Positions 25,826 through 34,118 of a stretch of 64,000 bases of DNA are shown in pieces. The stretch's first letter is position 1, and every line of letters begins with the position of its first letter. A program made the position numbers and the translations under genes. Source of the stretch: an uncultured Bacteroidales bacterium (GTDB taxonomy: Bacteria > Bacteroidota > Bacteroidia > Bacteroidales > Bacteroidaceae); the NCBI GenBank assembly GCA_902801475.1, contig CADCIO010000012.1:1-64000 (forward strand), in the 5' to 3' direction. Under the pieces are notes generated by a model, which saw only the letters and a program-made list of their open reading frames with translations, ran no database searches and was not told the DNA's origin.

Positions 25826-27409
25826 TTATTGAAAGTCTTTTGCGTTTAAACTGCTATACCCCGCGAGATGTAAGCCTTCAAACATTCTGATGTCTATACC
25901 GTTCTTGGGAGGTTCCATTCTTCTGATTTTGGCTTTGGGGAATCGCTGCGTCAGCTGGGCTTCTTCCTCATCAGAGAGTGTACCTTCGATGATGAATTTG
26001 TCTATCTCGTTGTTTTCGAGCCATTCAGGGATATTGACAGGAACGCCATAGAACGCGAGGGTGAGGGAACGGATGTGGGGCATCTTGGACAGAACCGCGG
26101 GCACTTTTTCCTCTTCCTGATAGAAGTTAATGGTGATTCCCATGCCGGATTTGTTCATATCTTGTAATCGTGCAAACTGTTCCTTTTCTTTGTTCACTAC
26201 GCGAGCGAACCAACCGATTTGGGGGATGATAGCAGAGGTTTCGGGGTCTTCCTTGAAGCCCACGAATCCTGTCCACAGCTCCATCGGCACTCTCGCCATC
26301 AATTCACGGGTATCGGGATGGTAATACTGATGGATGAAATCTACACGCACCATCTCGGAGGGCATACGGGCGTCCCAAAACACTTCATTCGGGGTTCTAC
26401 CCCATTCAGTGAGGAAGAACTTCAGGAACCAGCCGTCCAGCTTGGTGGTACCATCGAGGGTACTTCCACAAGCTTTCTCGGTGGTCAACTTGCCGACCCT
26501 TCTTTTCTTCACGATGCCCTGCCAGAAGGACTGATTGGGGTTGCCCTCGGAGGCTTTCACAAACTCCTTGAGGATGGGTTCGAGTTCCTTGACCCACGGC
26601 TCCAGCCCGTATTTCGACAAGCCACGTGTCTTGTCCAGCACCTTCTGCCAGTCCTCAGGAGTCCCCTTGAGCGTGATGAAGGGGAAGCCACAGCCTTGAG
26701 CCATATTGAGATAGTTGAAGTATTCCTCGACGACCTTCATCAGCGTAATCTGCGAAGCGACACGTTCCGTTACACCGGTAGTGGTGAAGTTGGCAGTCAT
26801 CATCTCTACCACCTCGCCCTGGGTGTTCTCGGCGATGAGATTGGAGAATTCCTGCATCAGTTTTCCCCAGTCAGCTTCGGGACTCAGCACATCAATGTTG
26901 GAATCGACAACGAGATCCATCTTCCCCTCATGAAAAACGAGTTGATCGCGCAACTCCTCAGCATTCATATTCACGTAACGTGCAAACCCCTGACCAATAA
27001 GGAGCCACACCACATCGGGAGACAGCTCCAGGGGATGATGGTCGGCATACGCGCCCACGATACATTGGAATACATTGTCAACACCCATGTAGCCCATGCG
27101 CTCGTTCTCAAAACTGGTCTTGACCACACTTTTCGCGTGCTCCCCCACCCCAGCCTTGTCCATGATGAAGTAGGTGATTCCCTTCGCGTCATAGGTGGGA
27201 ACATGCTTCTTGGGAGCAGGCAAGTCCTCATCCACCACAAAGGTGATGCTCCCTTGGGACTGGCGCAGGATGATAGACGACGCACCATTCTTTCTCTTCT
27301 TACTCATTTCCGAGGCAGAAACGGCATTGAAAGACACACAGCATAACACGACCATCAGGAGGAATCTCATGATGCTGTTCCATGAAATGATTGTAGTAAC
27401 TTTTTCCAT
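25826..27409 (-). CDS. DUF4419 family exported protein
   Basis: 527 aa (or 514 aa if ATG 27370 is used, which places the signal peptide RFLLMVVLCCVSFNAVSA at the N-terminus). VVWLLIGQGFARYVN, TTTGVTERVASQITLM and FITLKGTPEDWQKVLDKTR are typical of DUF4419, a family of unknown function found in bacteria and fungi. No catalytic motif is evident. The export signal suggests a periplasmic role, unusual for a family often described as cytosolic. It has its own promoter (27470-27438), with two 24-bp direct repeats immediately upstream, so its expression is probably controlled by a specific regulator. Confidence 0.8.
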   Translation of the reverse strand: MEKVTTIISWNSIMRFLLMVVLCCVSFNAVSASEMSKKRKNGASSIILRQSQGSITFVVDEDLPAPKKHVPTYDAKGITYFIMDKAGVGEHAKSVVKTSFENERMGYMGVDNVFQCIVGAYADHHPLELSPDVVWLLIGQGFARYVNMNAEELRDQLVFHEGKMDLVVDSNIDVLSPEADWGKLMQEFSNLIAENTQGEVVEMMTANFTTTGVTERVASQITLMKVVEEYFNYLNMAQGCGFPFITLKGTPEDWQKVLDKTRGLSKYGLEPWVKELEPILKEFVKASEGNPNQSFWQGIVKKRRVGKLTTEKACGSTLDGTTKLDGWFLKFFLTEWGRTPNEVFWDARMPSEMVRVDFIHQYYHPDTRELMARVPMELWTGFVGFKEDPETSAIIPQIGWFARVVNKEKEQFARLQDMNKSGMGITINFYQEEEKVPAVLSKMPHIRSLTLAFYGVPVNIPEWLENNEIDKFIIEGTLSDEEEAQLTQRFPKAKIRRMEPPKNGIDIRMFEGLHLAGYSSLNAKDFQ

Positions 27410-27437
27410 CGTTTTGAGGTTTTTTGGTGAACTGGTG

Positions 27438-27470
27438 CAAAGGTATAGCTTTCTCTACCGAACCTCCAAA
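27438..27470 (-). promoter_or_regulatory. Promoter of the DUF4419 gene
   Basis: On the minus strand TTTG (27470-27467), a 21-bp spacer and TACCTTTG (27445-27438). The transcript would begin about 22 nt before ATG 27409. Confidence 0.65.
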
Positions 27471-27471
27471 A

Positions 27472-27536
27472 AAATGAGTTCACAAAAAATTCACATTTTC
27501 AAGTGTCCCTCGAAATGAGTTCACAAAAAGTTCACA
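27472..27536. promoter_or_regulatory. Two 24-bp direct repeats upstream of the DUF4419 promoter
   Basis: AAATGAGTTCACAAAAAATT plus CACA (27472-27495) recurs at 27513-27536 with one difference in 24. The repeats are 41 bp apart, about four helical turns, and the first abuts the -33 box. Inside each, GTTCACAAAAA-TTCACA itself contains two TTCACA half-sites 11 bp apart. This layout suggests an activator or repressor array. Confidence 0.6.
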
Positions 27537-27611
27537 AGTACAAGGATATGGGTGGAAAATGGGGTGGAAAGTATTTTGATTATCTCATTGTCAATGAATA
27601 GGATAAAATCA

Positions 27612-29261
27612 TCAAATATTTTCAACAACCTGTTCCAACGTGACATTCGGGTCGGAAATATGGAAACCCTGCTTTTTGAGGGTGGATTTACGTTTTTTGA
27701 CTGCCGACTCACCAATTTGATAGATGTTGATGAGGGTGGCATTGGTCACTTTCAGACGCACGAGCATGCACAACCGGATATCTTTTTCCTTGAAGTCGGG
27801 GTGCTGCAGACGCAGGTTCCGCACAAAATCGTGATCCTTCTCATTGATGAATTTCTCCAGTTCCGCCCACGCCCTTTCCACACGCTTCTGCTGTTTGTCA
27901 CCAGAAGATTGTCGATGAACCGTTTCGAGGCGCTGCACCAAACGCTGCTGCATCTGGGCTTGGGCAAGAACCTGCTGAGGGTCGTATGGAGGAAGCGCTG
28001 GCTGCTCCAGCACAAGCGCTGCATCATCCGCATCATCCGGATCATCCTCCACGATTTCTTCGTCAGGCTCTTCTACAGGTTGAGAGACCCGGCGCTTGCG
28101 TACGCGATAAAAATAGAAGATAATGCCTGCGACGAGCAGGAGGATGATGAACACAAGCGCTCCTATCCAGCGGTGCAGTTCGGTCTCATGCTGCACCTCC
28201 ACCTGTTTCTTCTCTTCGATGACGGTGGCATCTTTCACCTTCTGTTCACGCGAGAAACGGTCTTCCAAGCACAGGTAGGCAGAATCGACGTAGGAATAGA
28301 GAGACTCGATGTTGCGTTTCTGCACAGCAATCTCAGACAGGGTGCGCAGAGTGAGGTAACGGCTGAGGTAGTCGTCGGAGTCGCAAGGGATGGTGTCGAG
28401 CACCGCCTTCGCCTTGTCCAGAGAGTCGCTGGCGTAGTAGCATTGCGCCAAAGAAAGCAGGGAGGGCACCAGGGTGGTGCTGTCGGCCGTCTCCACCCCC
28501 ATCTTGGCATATTGGAGTGCTTGCCAGAAGGCACCCATGTAGCAATAGGTGTCAGAAAGTCCCATACACATGCTGTTCTGCGCCTCCCTCAACTGGTGCT
28601 TCTCTGCCAACTCGTAGCCCTTCAGGTAGTATGCCAAAGCGCTGTCGGTCTCTGACTCAGCAAGATAGGAGGCTGCCACATGTCCCATGATGAGCACCTC
28701 GTTGTTGATGTCATCGTTGATGTTGTGGTAAATCTCCAAGGCTTTCAGCGCCTGTCGGGTGGCATCTTGCGGATTGTCGTAACTGGCGGTGAGACTCAGC
28801 AGGGTGTGTGCCAGGTAGCAGGTGTGCCAATCCTCACACATCTCGCTGCCTTCGATGGAATGCTGAAGGAGTTCCCCGCAGCGGTCAATGCTGTCGCTGT
28901 AGGTGTAGAAGGCACACATGTAGTAGCAGCTCTGGGCATAGCGACGCAGGAGGTCGAGGTCGGCAGTCATTCCTGCATCTGTGACTTTGCGGTAGTATTC
29001 ATAGCTCGGCCGAATGAGGGAATCGCTAGTGACCCCATCCCCTTTGTGGTTGGAGATGACGGTGCGCAGCAACCCATACATAGCCCGTTGATCATCGGAA
29101 AGTTCCTCCTGCGGAATGCTGTCCAGACAGACCTCTGCACTATCTGGGTGTGCCGGAAGGTAGCTCTCGGCACGTTCGAGGAGGGTGTCTGTCTGGTGGT
29201 TGCAGCCGCTGAAGAGGAGAATCAGCCCTGCAACCAGTGAAAAGAGGAGAATCTTTCTCAT
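27612..29261 (-). CDS. TPR lipoprotein with transmembrane helix and C-terminal HTH
   Basis: 549 aa. Signal and lipobox LLFSGC place Cys20 as a possible lipidation site. Tetratricopeptide-like helices span about 25-340. A membrane helix (GALVFIILLLVAGIIFYFY, about 364-386) is followed by an acidic linker (EEPDEEIVEDDPDDADD). A cytoplasmic C-terminal region ends with FKEKDIRLCMLVRLKVTNAT and GESAVKKRKSTLKK, a LuxR/HTH-like segment seen in Bacteroidales TPR regulators. This suggests a one-component membrane transcription regulator. Its ATG overlaps the stop of the upstream pseudoprotease gene (29258-29261), implying coupled synthesis. The ligand or partner is unknown. Confidence 0.75.
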   Translation of the reverse strand: MRKILLFSLVAGLILLFSGCNHQTDTLLERAESYLPAHPDSAEVCLDSIPQEELSDDQRAMYGLLRTVISNHKGDGVTSDSLIRPSYEYYRKVTDAGMTADLDLLRRYAQSCYYMCAFYTYSDSIDRCGELLQHSIEGSEMCEDWHTCYLAHTLLSLTASYDNPQDATRQALKALEIYHNINDDINNEVLIMGHVAASYLAESETDSALAYYLKGYELAEKHQLREAQNSMCMGLSDTYCYMGAFWQALQYAKMGVETADSTTLVPSLLSLAQCYYASDSLDKAKAVLDTIPCDSDDYLSRYLTLRTLSEIAVQKRNIESLYSYVDSAYLCLEDRFSREQKVKDATVIEEKKQVEVQHETELHRWIGALVFIILLLVAGIIFYFYRVRKRRVSQPVEEPDEEIVEDDPDDADDAALVLEQPALPPYDPQQVLAQAQMQQRLVQRLETVHRQSSGDKQQKRVERAWAELEKFINEKDHDFVRNLRLQHPDFKEKDIRLCMLVRLKVTNATLINIYQIGESAVKKRKSTLKKQGFHISDPNVTLEQVVENI

Positions 29262-30967
29262 TGAGCAAGGTAAGTATTCATCAGCATACGGGCGGCTTCA
29301 TCGCCCATATCTATGGCTTTCTGGAGGTTTTGACGGGCACTGGTCTTGTCGCCCTTCTGCAACTGGGCATAACCCATGATGCGGTAGGCGTCGATGATGT
29401 CGGGATTGAGACGGAGCGCATTCTGGCAGGACTCGATGCACTCGTCGAACATGCTAACACGAACGGCGAGGGATGCGCGGGTCACATGATAGAGGGGTTC
29501 ACGAGGTTCCTGTTCGATGGCCTTGTTGATGTCGTCCATCGCAGGCTGGTACATACGGGCATTGACTTCAATCTGCGAACGCTCGTAGTAGAAGACGGGG
29601 CTGACCTTCTGGTTCAGCAGGTAGGCATACTGGTTGTAGTCCTGCACCGCCTCACGATACTGGCCATTATTGGCGTAGAGCTGTCCACGACGGATGATGT
29701 AGCTGGCGGCTTCAGACGGCATCGGGGTGCCAAACTTAGCGATCGCGCTGTCGATGGGTTCCATCACCGCCTCGATGGAATCGCCTCTCCCCTCACGTGC
29801 CATACTGATGGCATAGAGATAAGAAGGAGCACCACCACTTTCGCTACTCAGCTCCTCATACACAGCCAAAGCACCATCGTAGTCGGGCTTTTCCATCAGC
29901 AACTGTCCCTTCAGGACACGATACCGCGTCGCCTCCAATTTCTTTTCCTCATCGGGCTTGGAAGCATTGAGGGACAAGGCTTTATCCACATATTGAAGGG
30001 CAACATCCATATTCCATTTCTCATAGGCAGGCTCAGGTTGCAGACGAAGTTTGTCGAAGATGAGCGATGCCACATTGTAGTTACCAACAGCTTTGTCATC
30101 AACCAACGAGAGGTATTGCTGCAAATCTTTGTCAGCCTCGTCGAAACGGGTCAAGTCGATGAGCGGCGTAGCACGACGAAGGTAACCCTCAGCATTCTTG
30201 GGATAGGTGGCCACAAAACGATTGACCATATCCATGTATTCCTCATTGCTGGCAGAGCGGGATTTGGTGTAGAGATACACCAGCGCCTCTTCCTGTGTGT
30301 CCGGCAATGCTTTGGGGATGAAGATGTTGCCCAATGCCACAGAGGCAGAGGTAGAGGGGAATGGCTGTATCTTCAATTCGTTGCGGAAACGGATGTCGAG
30401 CACGTAGTTCTTGTTACCAATCTGCGGATGGAGCATACCCACCAGAGTACCAGACTCATTGAACACAGGCGCACCGATCAGCGTTTCGTCCACAGGCTTG
30501 TCCAAACCATAATAGACGTATTTGCCCTGAATCATAGCGGTGTCGGCAACCGCAGCCTGCGCATCACCCAACTGACCTCCATCCTTGCGTCCCAACACAT
30601 AAACGGTCGATTTCATCGGCTGAGAGGCAGTGACAGAGGGGATGACGGCGTTCCCTTTGGTGTTGACATGAAAGCGCACCATCGAATAGGTATCGTCGGC
30701 ACCCAGGATCACGTCAACATCGAGCTGTTTGCCGCTGGCATCAATGACGGAGGCTTGATAAGCATTCTTGAACAAGCGATAGTCGGCAACAGCCTCACCA
30801 TTGGCACCCACAAAGACAGCTGTACCCTGACGCATGAGATTGCCCTGACGGTCGTAGGTGTTCAAAGAGACAACGCCCTTGCTCACTTTGGCGGCGAACT
30901 TGGGCTGTGAGAAACTGGGAAGTGCGGTCAAGCACAGGAGAAGGGTGTATAGTAGCTTTCTTTTCAT
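29258..30967 (-). CDS. Exported trypsin-fold pseudoprotease with TPR repeats
   Basis: 569 aa with signal peptide KRKLLYTLLLCLTALPSFS. Residues 25-185 follow the DegP/HtrA-type trypsin fold (QGTAVFVGANGEAVADYRLF, LIGAPVFNESGTLVGML). All three catalytic positions are altered: His is Arg64, Asp is Ser95 and the GNSGG serine is Ile164. The rest is helical TPR-like repeats (about 230-565; YLRRATPLIDLTRFDEADKD, YHVTRASLAVRVSMFDECIE). It therefore probably binds peptides or proteins without cutting them. The gene overlaps both recN (ATGA 30964-30967) and the TPR/HTH gene, so it may act as the periplasmic partner of that regulator. Confidence 0.8.
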   Translation of the reverse strand: MKRKLLYTLLLCLTALPSFSQPKFAAKVSKGVVSLNTYDRQGNLMRQGTAVFVGANGEAVADYRLFKNAYQASVIDASGKQLDVDVILGADDTYSMVRFHVNTKGNAVIPSVTASQPMKSTVYVLGRKDGGQLGDAQAAVADTAMIQGKYVYYGLDKPVDETLIGAPVFNESGTLVGMLHPQIGNKNYVLDIRFRNELKIQPFPSTSASVALGNIFIPKALPDTQEEALVYLYTKSRSASNEEYMDMVNRFVATYPKNAEGYLRRATPLIDLTRFDEADKDLQQYLSLVDDKAVGNYNVASLIFDKLRLQPEPAYEKWNMDVALQYVDKALSLNASKPDEEKKLEATRYRVLKGQLLMEKPDYDGALAVYEELSSESGGAPSYLYAISMAREGRGDSIEAVMEPIDSAIAKFGTPMPSEAASYIIRRGQLYANNGQYREAVQDYNQYAYLLNQKVSPVFYYERSQIEVNARMYQPAMDDINKAIEQEPREPLYHVTRASLAVRVSMFDECIESCQNALRLNPDIIDAYRIMGYAQLQKGDKTSARQNLQKAIDMGDEAARMLMNTYLAQ

Positions 30968-32634
30968 TTTCCTAACAGAGTTTTGGCATTGTCGAGGGCT
31001 GCTTGTGTGAGTTGCTCACCACTGAGCATACAAGCAATTTCCTCAATGCGCTGTTCATCGTTCAATGGGATGATATGGGTCAAGGTGGCATCATCGGTAT
31101 CTTCCTTATATACCTTATAATGATGGGCACCTAAGGCAGCAATCTGTGGCAGGTGGGTGATGGAGATGACTTGACGACCTCGCTCGCCCATCTCTTGCAT
31201 CATTCGAGCCATCTTTTCCGCGATGGAACCGCTCACTCCTGTGTCGATTTCATCGAAGATGATGGTAGGGAGTTTGACGGCACCAGCGATAAGCGCCTTA
31301 AGAGACAGCATCACACGTGCGATTTCACCGCCAGAAGCGATTTGACTGACAGGCTTGGGTTCACCGCTCTTATTGGCGTTGAAAAGGAACTGCACCTGGT
31401 CGTAGCCAGTGGATGAAAGTTCCGATGGAATCGCCAAAATGGAGCACTTGAACTGCACGTTGGGCATCCCCAAAGGCAAGAGGCGCTCTTCCATCTCTTT
31501 TTCCACCCTCTTGGCTGTAGTTGTACGTGATTGGGAGAGCTTTTTCGCCAAAACCAAAGCCTTCTCCTTCTGTGCGTCGACTTGTTGATGAAGTTGTTCG
31601 ATGAAATCGTCAGAATTAGTGATTCTCAAGAGCTTTTCTTCCATCTCCTTCTGGAGTGTCAGCAATTCTTCAACACTTTCCACCCCATGTTTCTTCTGCA
31701 AGGTGTAAATAGTATTCAGACGCTCGTTCACCTGTTCCAGACGTTGTGGATTGTACTCCACATCCTCTGCCTGATTCTCCAATTCATTGGCGACATCCTT
31801 TAATTCGATGTAGCAGGAGTCAAGGCGTTCAACCCATTCCTCAGCAGACGAATACACCGATGAAATCGACTGAATCTCTGAAATGCTCTGTTTGAGCAAA
31901 CCCAGCACATCAGCACCCTCATTGGAGGATTGCAGGTGATTGGCTGCCGCATAGAGTGACGATTTGATGTCTTCAGCGTGTTCAAGGGTTTCGGCTTCCT
32001 CTTCCAGCTCCTCTTGTTCCCCTTCCTTCAAGTTTGCATCTGCCAGCTGATTGACTTGGAAACGCAGGTAGTCCTCATCCTCCTTACTGGCTTCCGCCTC
32101 TTCCAATGCCTCTTCCAACTGTTTGGAGAGACGGCGATAGGACTGATATTCGGTCTTGTAGGCATCGAGCGTTTCTTGATGGTTGGCAACAATGTCGAGC
32201 ACGTTCAGTTGGAAGTCCTCCTTGCCCAACAACAGGTTCTTGTGTTGGGAATGTACGTCGAGGAGCTGTTCACCCAATTCTTTCAGTTGCGTCAGAGAGG
32301 CAGGGGTGTCGTTGATAAAGGCACGAGACTTACCCGCCGAGGTGAGTTCACGACGGATGATGCACTCTGCACCATCGAAATCGAGGTCATTCTCCTGAAA
32401 GAACGGTTCCAAAGCGTCTTGGGAGAGGTCGAACGTGGCTTCCACCACACAGCGCTTGGCGTCTGCCTTGATGGAACGGGAGTCGGCACGTTGTCCCAGC
32501 AGCAAGCCTATGGCACCAATGATGATGGATTTACCAGCACCCGTCTCACCCGTGATGACAGAGAAACCTGTGTGGAAATCCATATCCAGATGCTCAATCA
32601 GTGCGTAATTCTCTATGTGCAGATGACGTATCAT
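30964..32634 (-). CDS. recN: DNA repair protein RecN
   Basis: 556 aa, the SMC-like ATPase acting in double-strand-break repair in the cytoplasm. Walker A GETGAGKS is at about residues 29-36. A long coiled coil (about 155-365, LEEALEEAEASKEDED) is broken by a short central hairpin. Near the C-terminus are the signature SGGEIARVMLSLKAL and Walker B TIIFDEIDTGVSG. Length equals that of other RecN proteins. Start and stop both overlap neighbours by 4 nt (ATGA), so it is co-translated with the DUF4835 and pseudoprotease genes. Damage regulation is not evident from the sequence. Confidence 0.95.
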   Translation of the reverse strand: MIRHLHIENYALIEHLDMDFHTGFSVITGETGAGKSIIIGAIGLLLGQRADSRSIKADAKRCVVEATFDLSQDALEPFFQENDLDFDGAECIIRRELTSAGKSRAFINDTPASLTQLKELGEQLLDVHSQHKNLLLGKEDFQLNVLDIVANHQETLDAYKTEYQSYRRLSKQLEEALEEAEASKEDEDYLRFQVNQLADANLKEGEQEELEEEAETLEHAEDIKSSLYAAANHLQSSNEGADVLGLLKQSISEIQSISSVYSSAEEWVERLDSCYIELKDVANELENQAEDVEYNPQRLEQVNERLNTIYTLQKKHGVESVEELLTLQKEMEEKLLRITNSDDFIEQLHQQVDAQKEKALVLAKKLSQSRTTTAKRVEKEMEERLLPLGMPNVQFKCSILAIPSELSSTGYDQVQFLFNANKSGEPKPVSQIASGGEIARVMLSLKALIAGAVKLPTIIFDEIDTGVSGSIAEKMARMMQEMGERGRQVISITHLPQIAALGAHHYKVYKEDTDDATLTHIIPLNDEQRIEEIACMLSGEQLTQAALDNAKTLLGK

Positions 32635-33557
32635 TTCTTAATCTTGTTCCAATAAGTGTTCTGGCTGGCATTGATGTTGGACACGATGTCATAAACCCCC
32701 TGACGCTCCTTCTCAGTCCCGTGTCCTGAATAGATATTGACGATTTCATCGCGCTTGAAATCTGTGAAAATCTGGGGGAGCTGCGAGATGGGCTTGTTGG
32801 TGTGTGCCTCCTTCAGCATCTCCAACGCCTCCGTGATGGCCGTACGCCCACGATCGGCATTCTGCGCCATTTCATCGAGCCCTTGACGATGATATTTGTA
32901 CTGCAACTGACGGAATGGTTCCATCGAAGAGTCCATATAATCGTTGATGATGGCATGACGGTTCTTCGAGTCATCGAAAGCTTTCCATCCTGGCGACGAC
33001 ATCGTTTGGGCATTGTTCACGATGCTTTCCACCACGTGCAAGACATCCGTTCCTCCCATCGGGGAGAAAGTGTCCAAATCCAAGCCGATGAACAGATAAG
33101 CGTAATAGGCCAGCATCGCCGTCAGGTTGCTGTCCATGTTGTTGAGGTTGAAGTCGAGGGCGTCCTGCCGGTTATAAGAAAAGGAGAATTCCGTATCACG
33201 CATGGAAAAGACGGTGGTGCTATAACCCGAATTATAGACAGGACGAGTGACTTGAAAGAGCAGTTCGCAAGAAAACATGTCATTCTTCTCATCGTACTTC
33301 TTGACGGTGATGTTCAGATTGCAATCAACACGTTCGGCTTTCTGATACTGCAATTCCGTCCACGTACGGTTGTTCATGAACTCAGTGATGGCAGTCTCCA
33401 ACGCTTCGAAAACTTCTGTGTTGGTACCTTGTACTTGAGAGTGAACCACCTTCACGGTACAGTTCAGTTCCTGCCCTTCCATCCAAGAGGAGGAAACACC
33501 CCCTAAAACCAAAAATCCAAGGGCTATCAGTCTGTAAAAATATTGACGTATAAGCAT
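32631..33557 (-). CDS. DUF4835 family exported protein
   Basis: 308 aa with an N-terminal hydrophobic export segment (YRLIALGFLVLGGVSS). ELNCTVKVVHSQVQGTNTEV and the strand-rich region to SMRDTEFSFSYN match DUF4835, a Bacteroidota-specific family usually placed between coaBC and recN. Some annotations link the family to type IX secretion (PorD), which I cannot confirm from sequence alone. Here coaBC is separated from it by an inserted plus-strand block (33779-37682). The stop overlaps the recN start. It is probably periplasmic or outer-membrane associated. Confidence 0.8.
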   Translation of the reverse strand: MLIRQYFYRLIALGFLVLGGVSSSWMEGQELNCTVKVVHSQVQGTNTEVFEALETAITEFMNNRTWTELQYQKAERVDCNLNITVKKYDEKNDMFSCELLFQVTRPVYNSGYSTTVFSMRDTEFSFSYNRQDALDFNLNNMDSNLTAMLAYYAYLFIGLDLDTFSPMGGTDVLHVVESIVNNAQTMSSPGWKAFDDSKNRHAIINDYMDSSMEPFRQLQYKYHRQGLDEMAQNADRGRTAITEALEMLKEAHTNKPISQLPQIFTDFKRDEIVNIYSGHGTEKERQGVYDIVSNINASQNTYWNKIKK

Positions 33558-33639
33558 AATGCATGGGCACCCGTGGTGCTATTTTTCGGCAAAAGTAGTA
33601 AAATTGTCCCTTTTATCAAAGATTTTCTTCATTTTTCCT

Positions 33640-33669
33640 TTTGATTAAAGAAAAAAGTTTGTAAATTTG
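33640..33669 (+). promoter_or_regulatory. Promoter of the TM2/caspase block
   Basis: TTTG (33640-33643), an 18-bp spacer and TAAATTTG (33662-33669). It gives a leader of about 100 nt before ATG 33779. It is the only convincing promoter found ahead of the five plus-strand genes. Confidence 0.65.
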
Positions 33670-33778
33670 CGACGAAAAGTGAACTAATCTATTTAAAAAG
33701 GTGTCAGATGGCGGTTCATCTGTTCGCCTAAATAACAACTTAAAAAACTTTCTCAACCGCGAGAAAACATCGACTATT

Positions 33779-33997
33779 ATGAAGAATAAAATGGTTGCAG
33801 GTATTCTTGGAATCCTGGTTGGTGGTTTCGGTATCCACAAGTTCTACATGGAGAACATTATGCCAGGTGTGGTTTATCTCCTTCTCTGCTGGACTGGTAT
33901 TCCAAGCATCCTTGGTCTTATCGAGGGTATCATCTATCTGATGGACACTGACGAGCAGTTCCAGGCACGCGTTGAGGCCAAGAAGTTCTTTATGTAA
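33779..33997 (+). CDS. TM2 domain membrane protein
   Basis: 72 aa from ATG 33779 (MKNKMVAGILGILVGGFGIH). A frame open from 33701 is rejected because the added part is low in hydrophobic character and unlike the family. Two transmembrane helices joined by a short loop with GGFGIHKFYM and PGVVYLLLCWTGIPSILG are the TM2 signature. In other organisms TM2 domains occur in small membrane proteins of unknown role. It is followed by a terminator-like hairpin (34058-34095) and then by the caspase/thioredoxin genes, so it may be transcribed both alone and with them. Confidence 0.88.
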   Translation: MKNKMVAGILGILVGGFGIHKFYMENIMPGVVYLLLCWTGIPSILGLIEGIIYLMDTDEQFQARVEAKKFFM

Positions 33998-34057
33998 TCC
34001 AGATTCTTGCGAATCTCATCTCAGAAATAACGAACAAGGCTATCTGCTTACAATAGG

Positions 34058-34095
34058 AAGTTTGTTTGCTGAAGGGCAAGCAAACTTTCTTTATT
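34058..34095 (+). terminator. Terminator/attenuator between TM2 and the first caspase gene
   Basis: AAGTTTGTTTGC (34058-34069) pairs with GCAAGCAAACTT (34076-34087) with one G-U pair, followed by TCTTTATTT. No new promoter is seen before the next ATG at 34119, so the downstream genes may depend on read-through. Confidence 0.65.
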
Positions 34096-34118
34096 TCGGA
34101 CAATCACTTGATCACTCT

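Noticed and set aside
29237-30910. Long open frame (557 codons) on the plus strand opposite the pseudoprotease gene
   Set aside because: It is antisense to a well-supported gene, has no signal, domain or start context, and is a by-product of the sense codon usage. The same holds for the plus-strand frames at 749-1528, 17734-18615 and 26219-27346.
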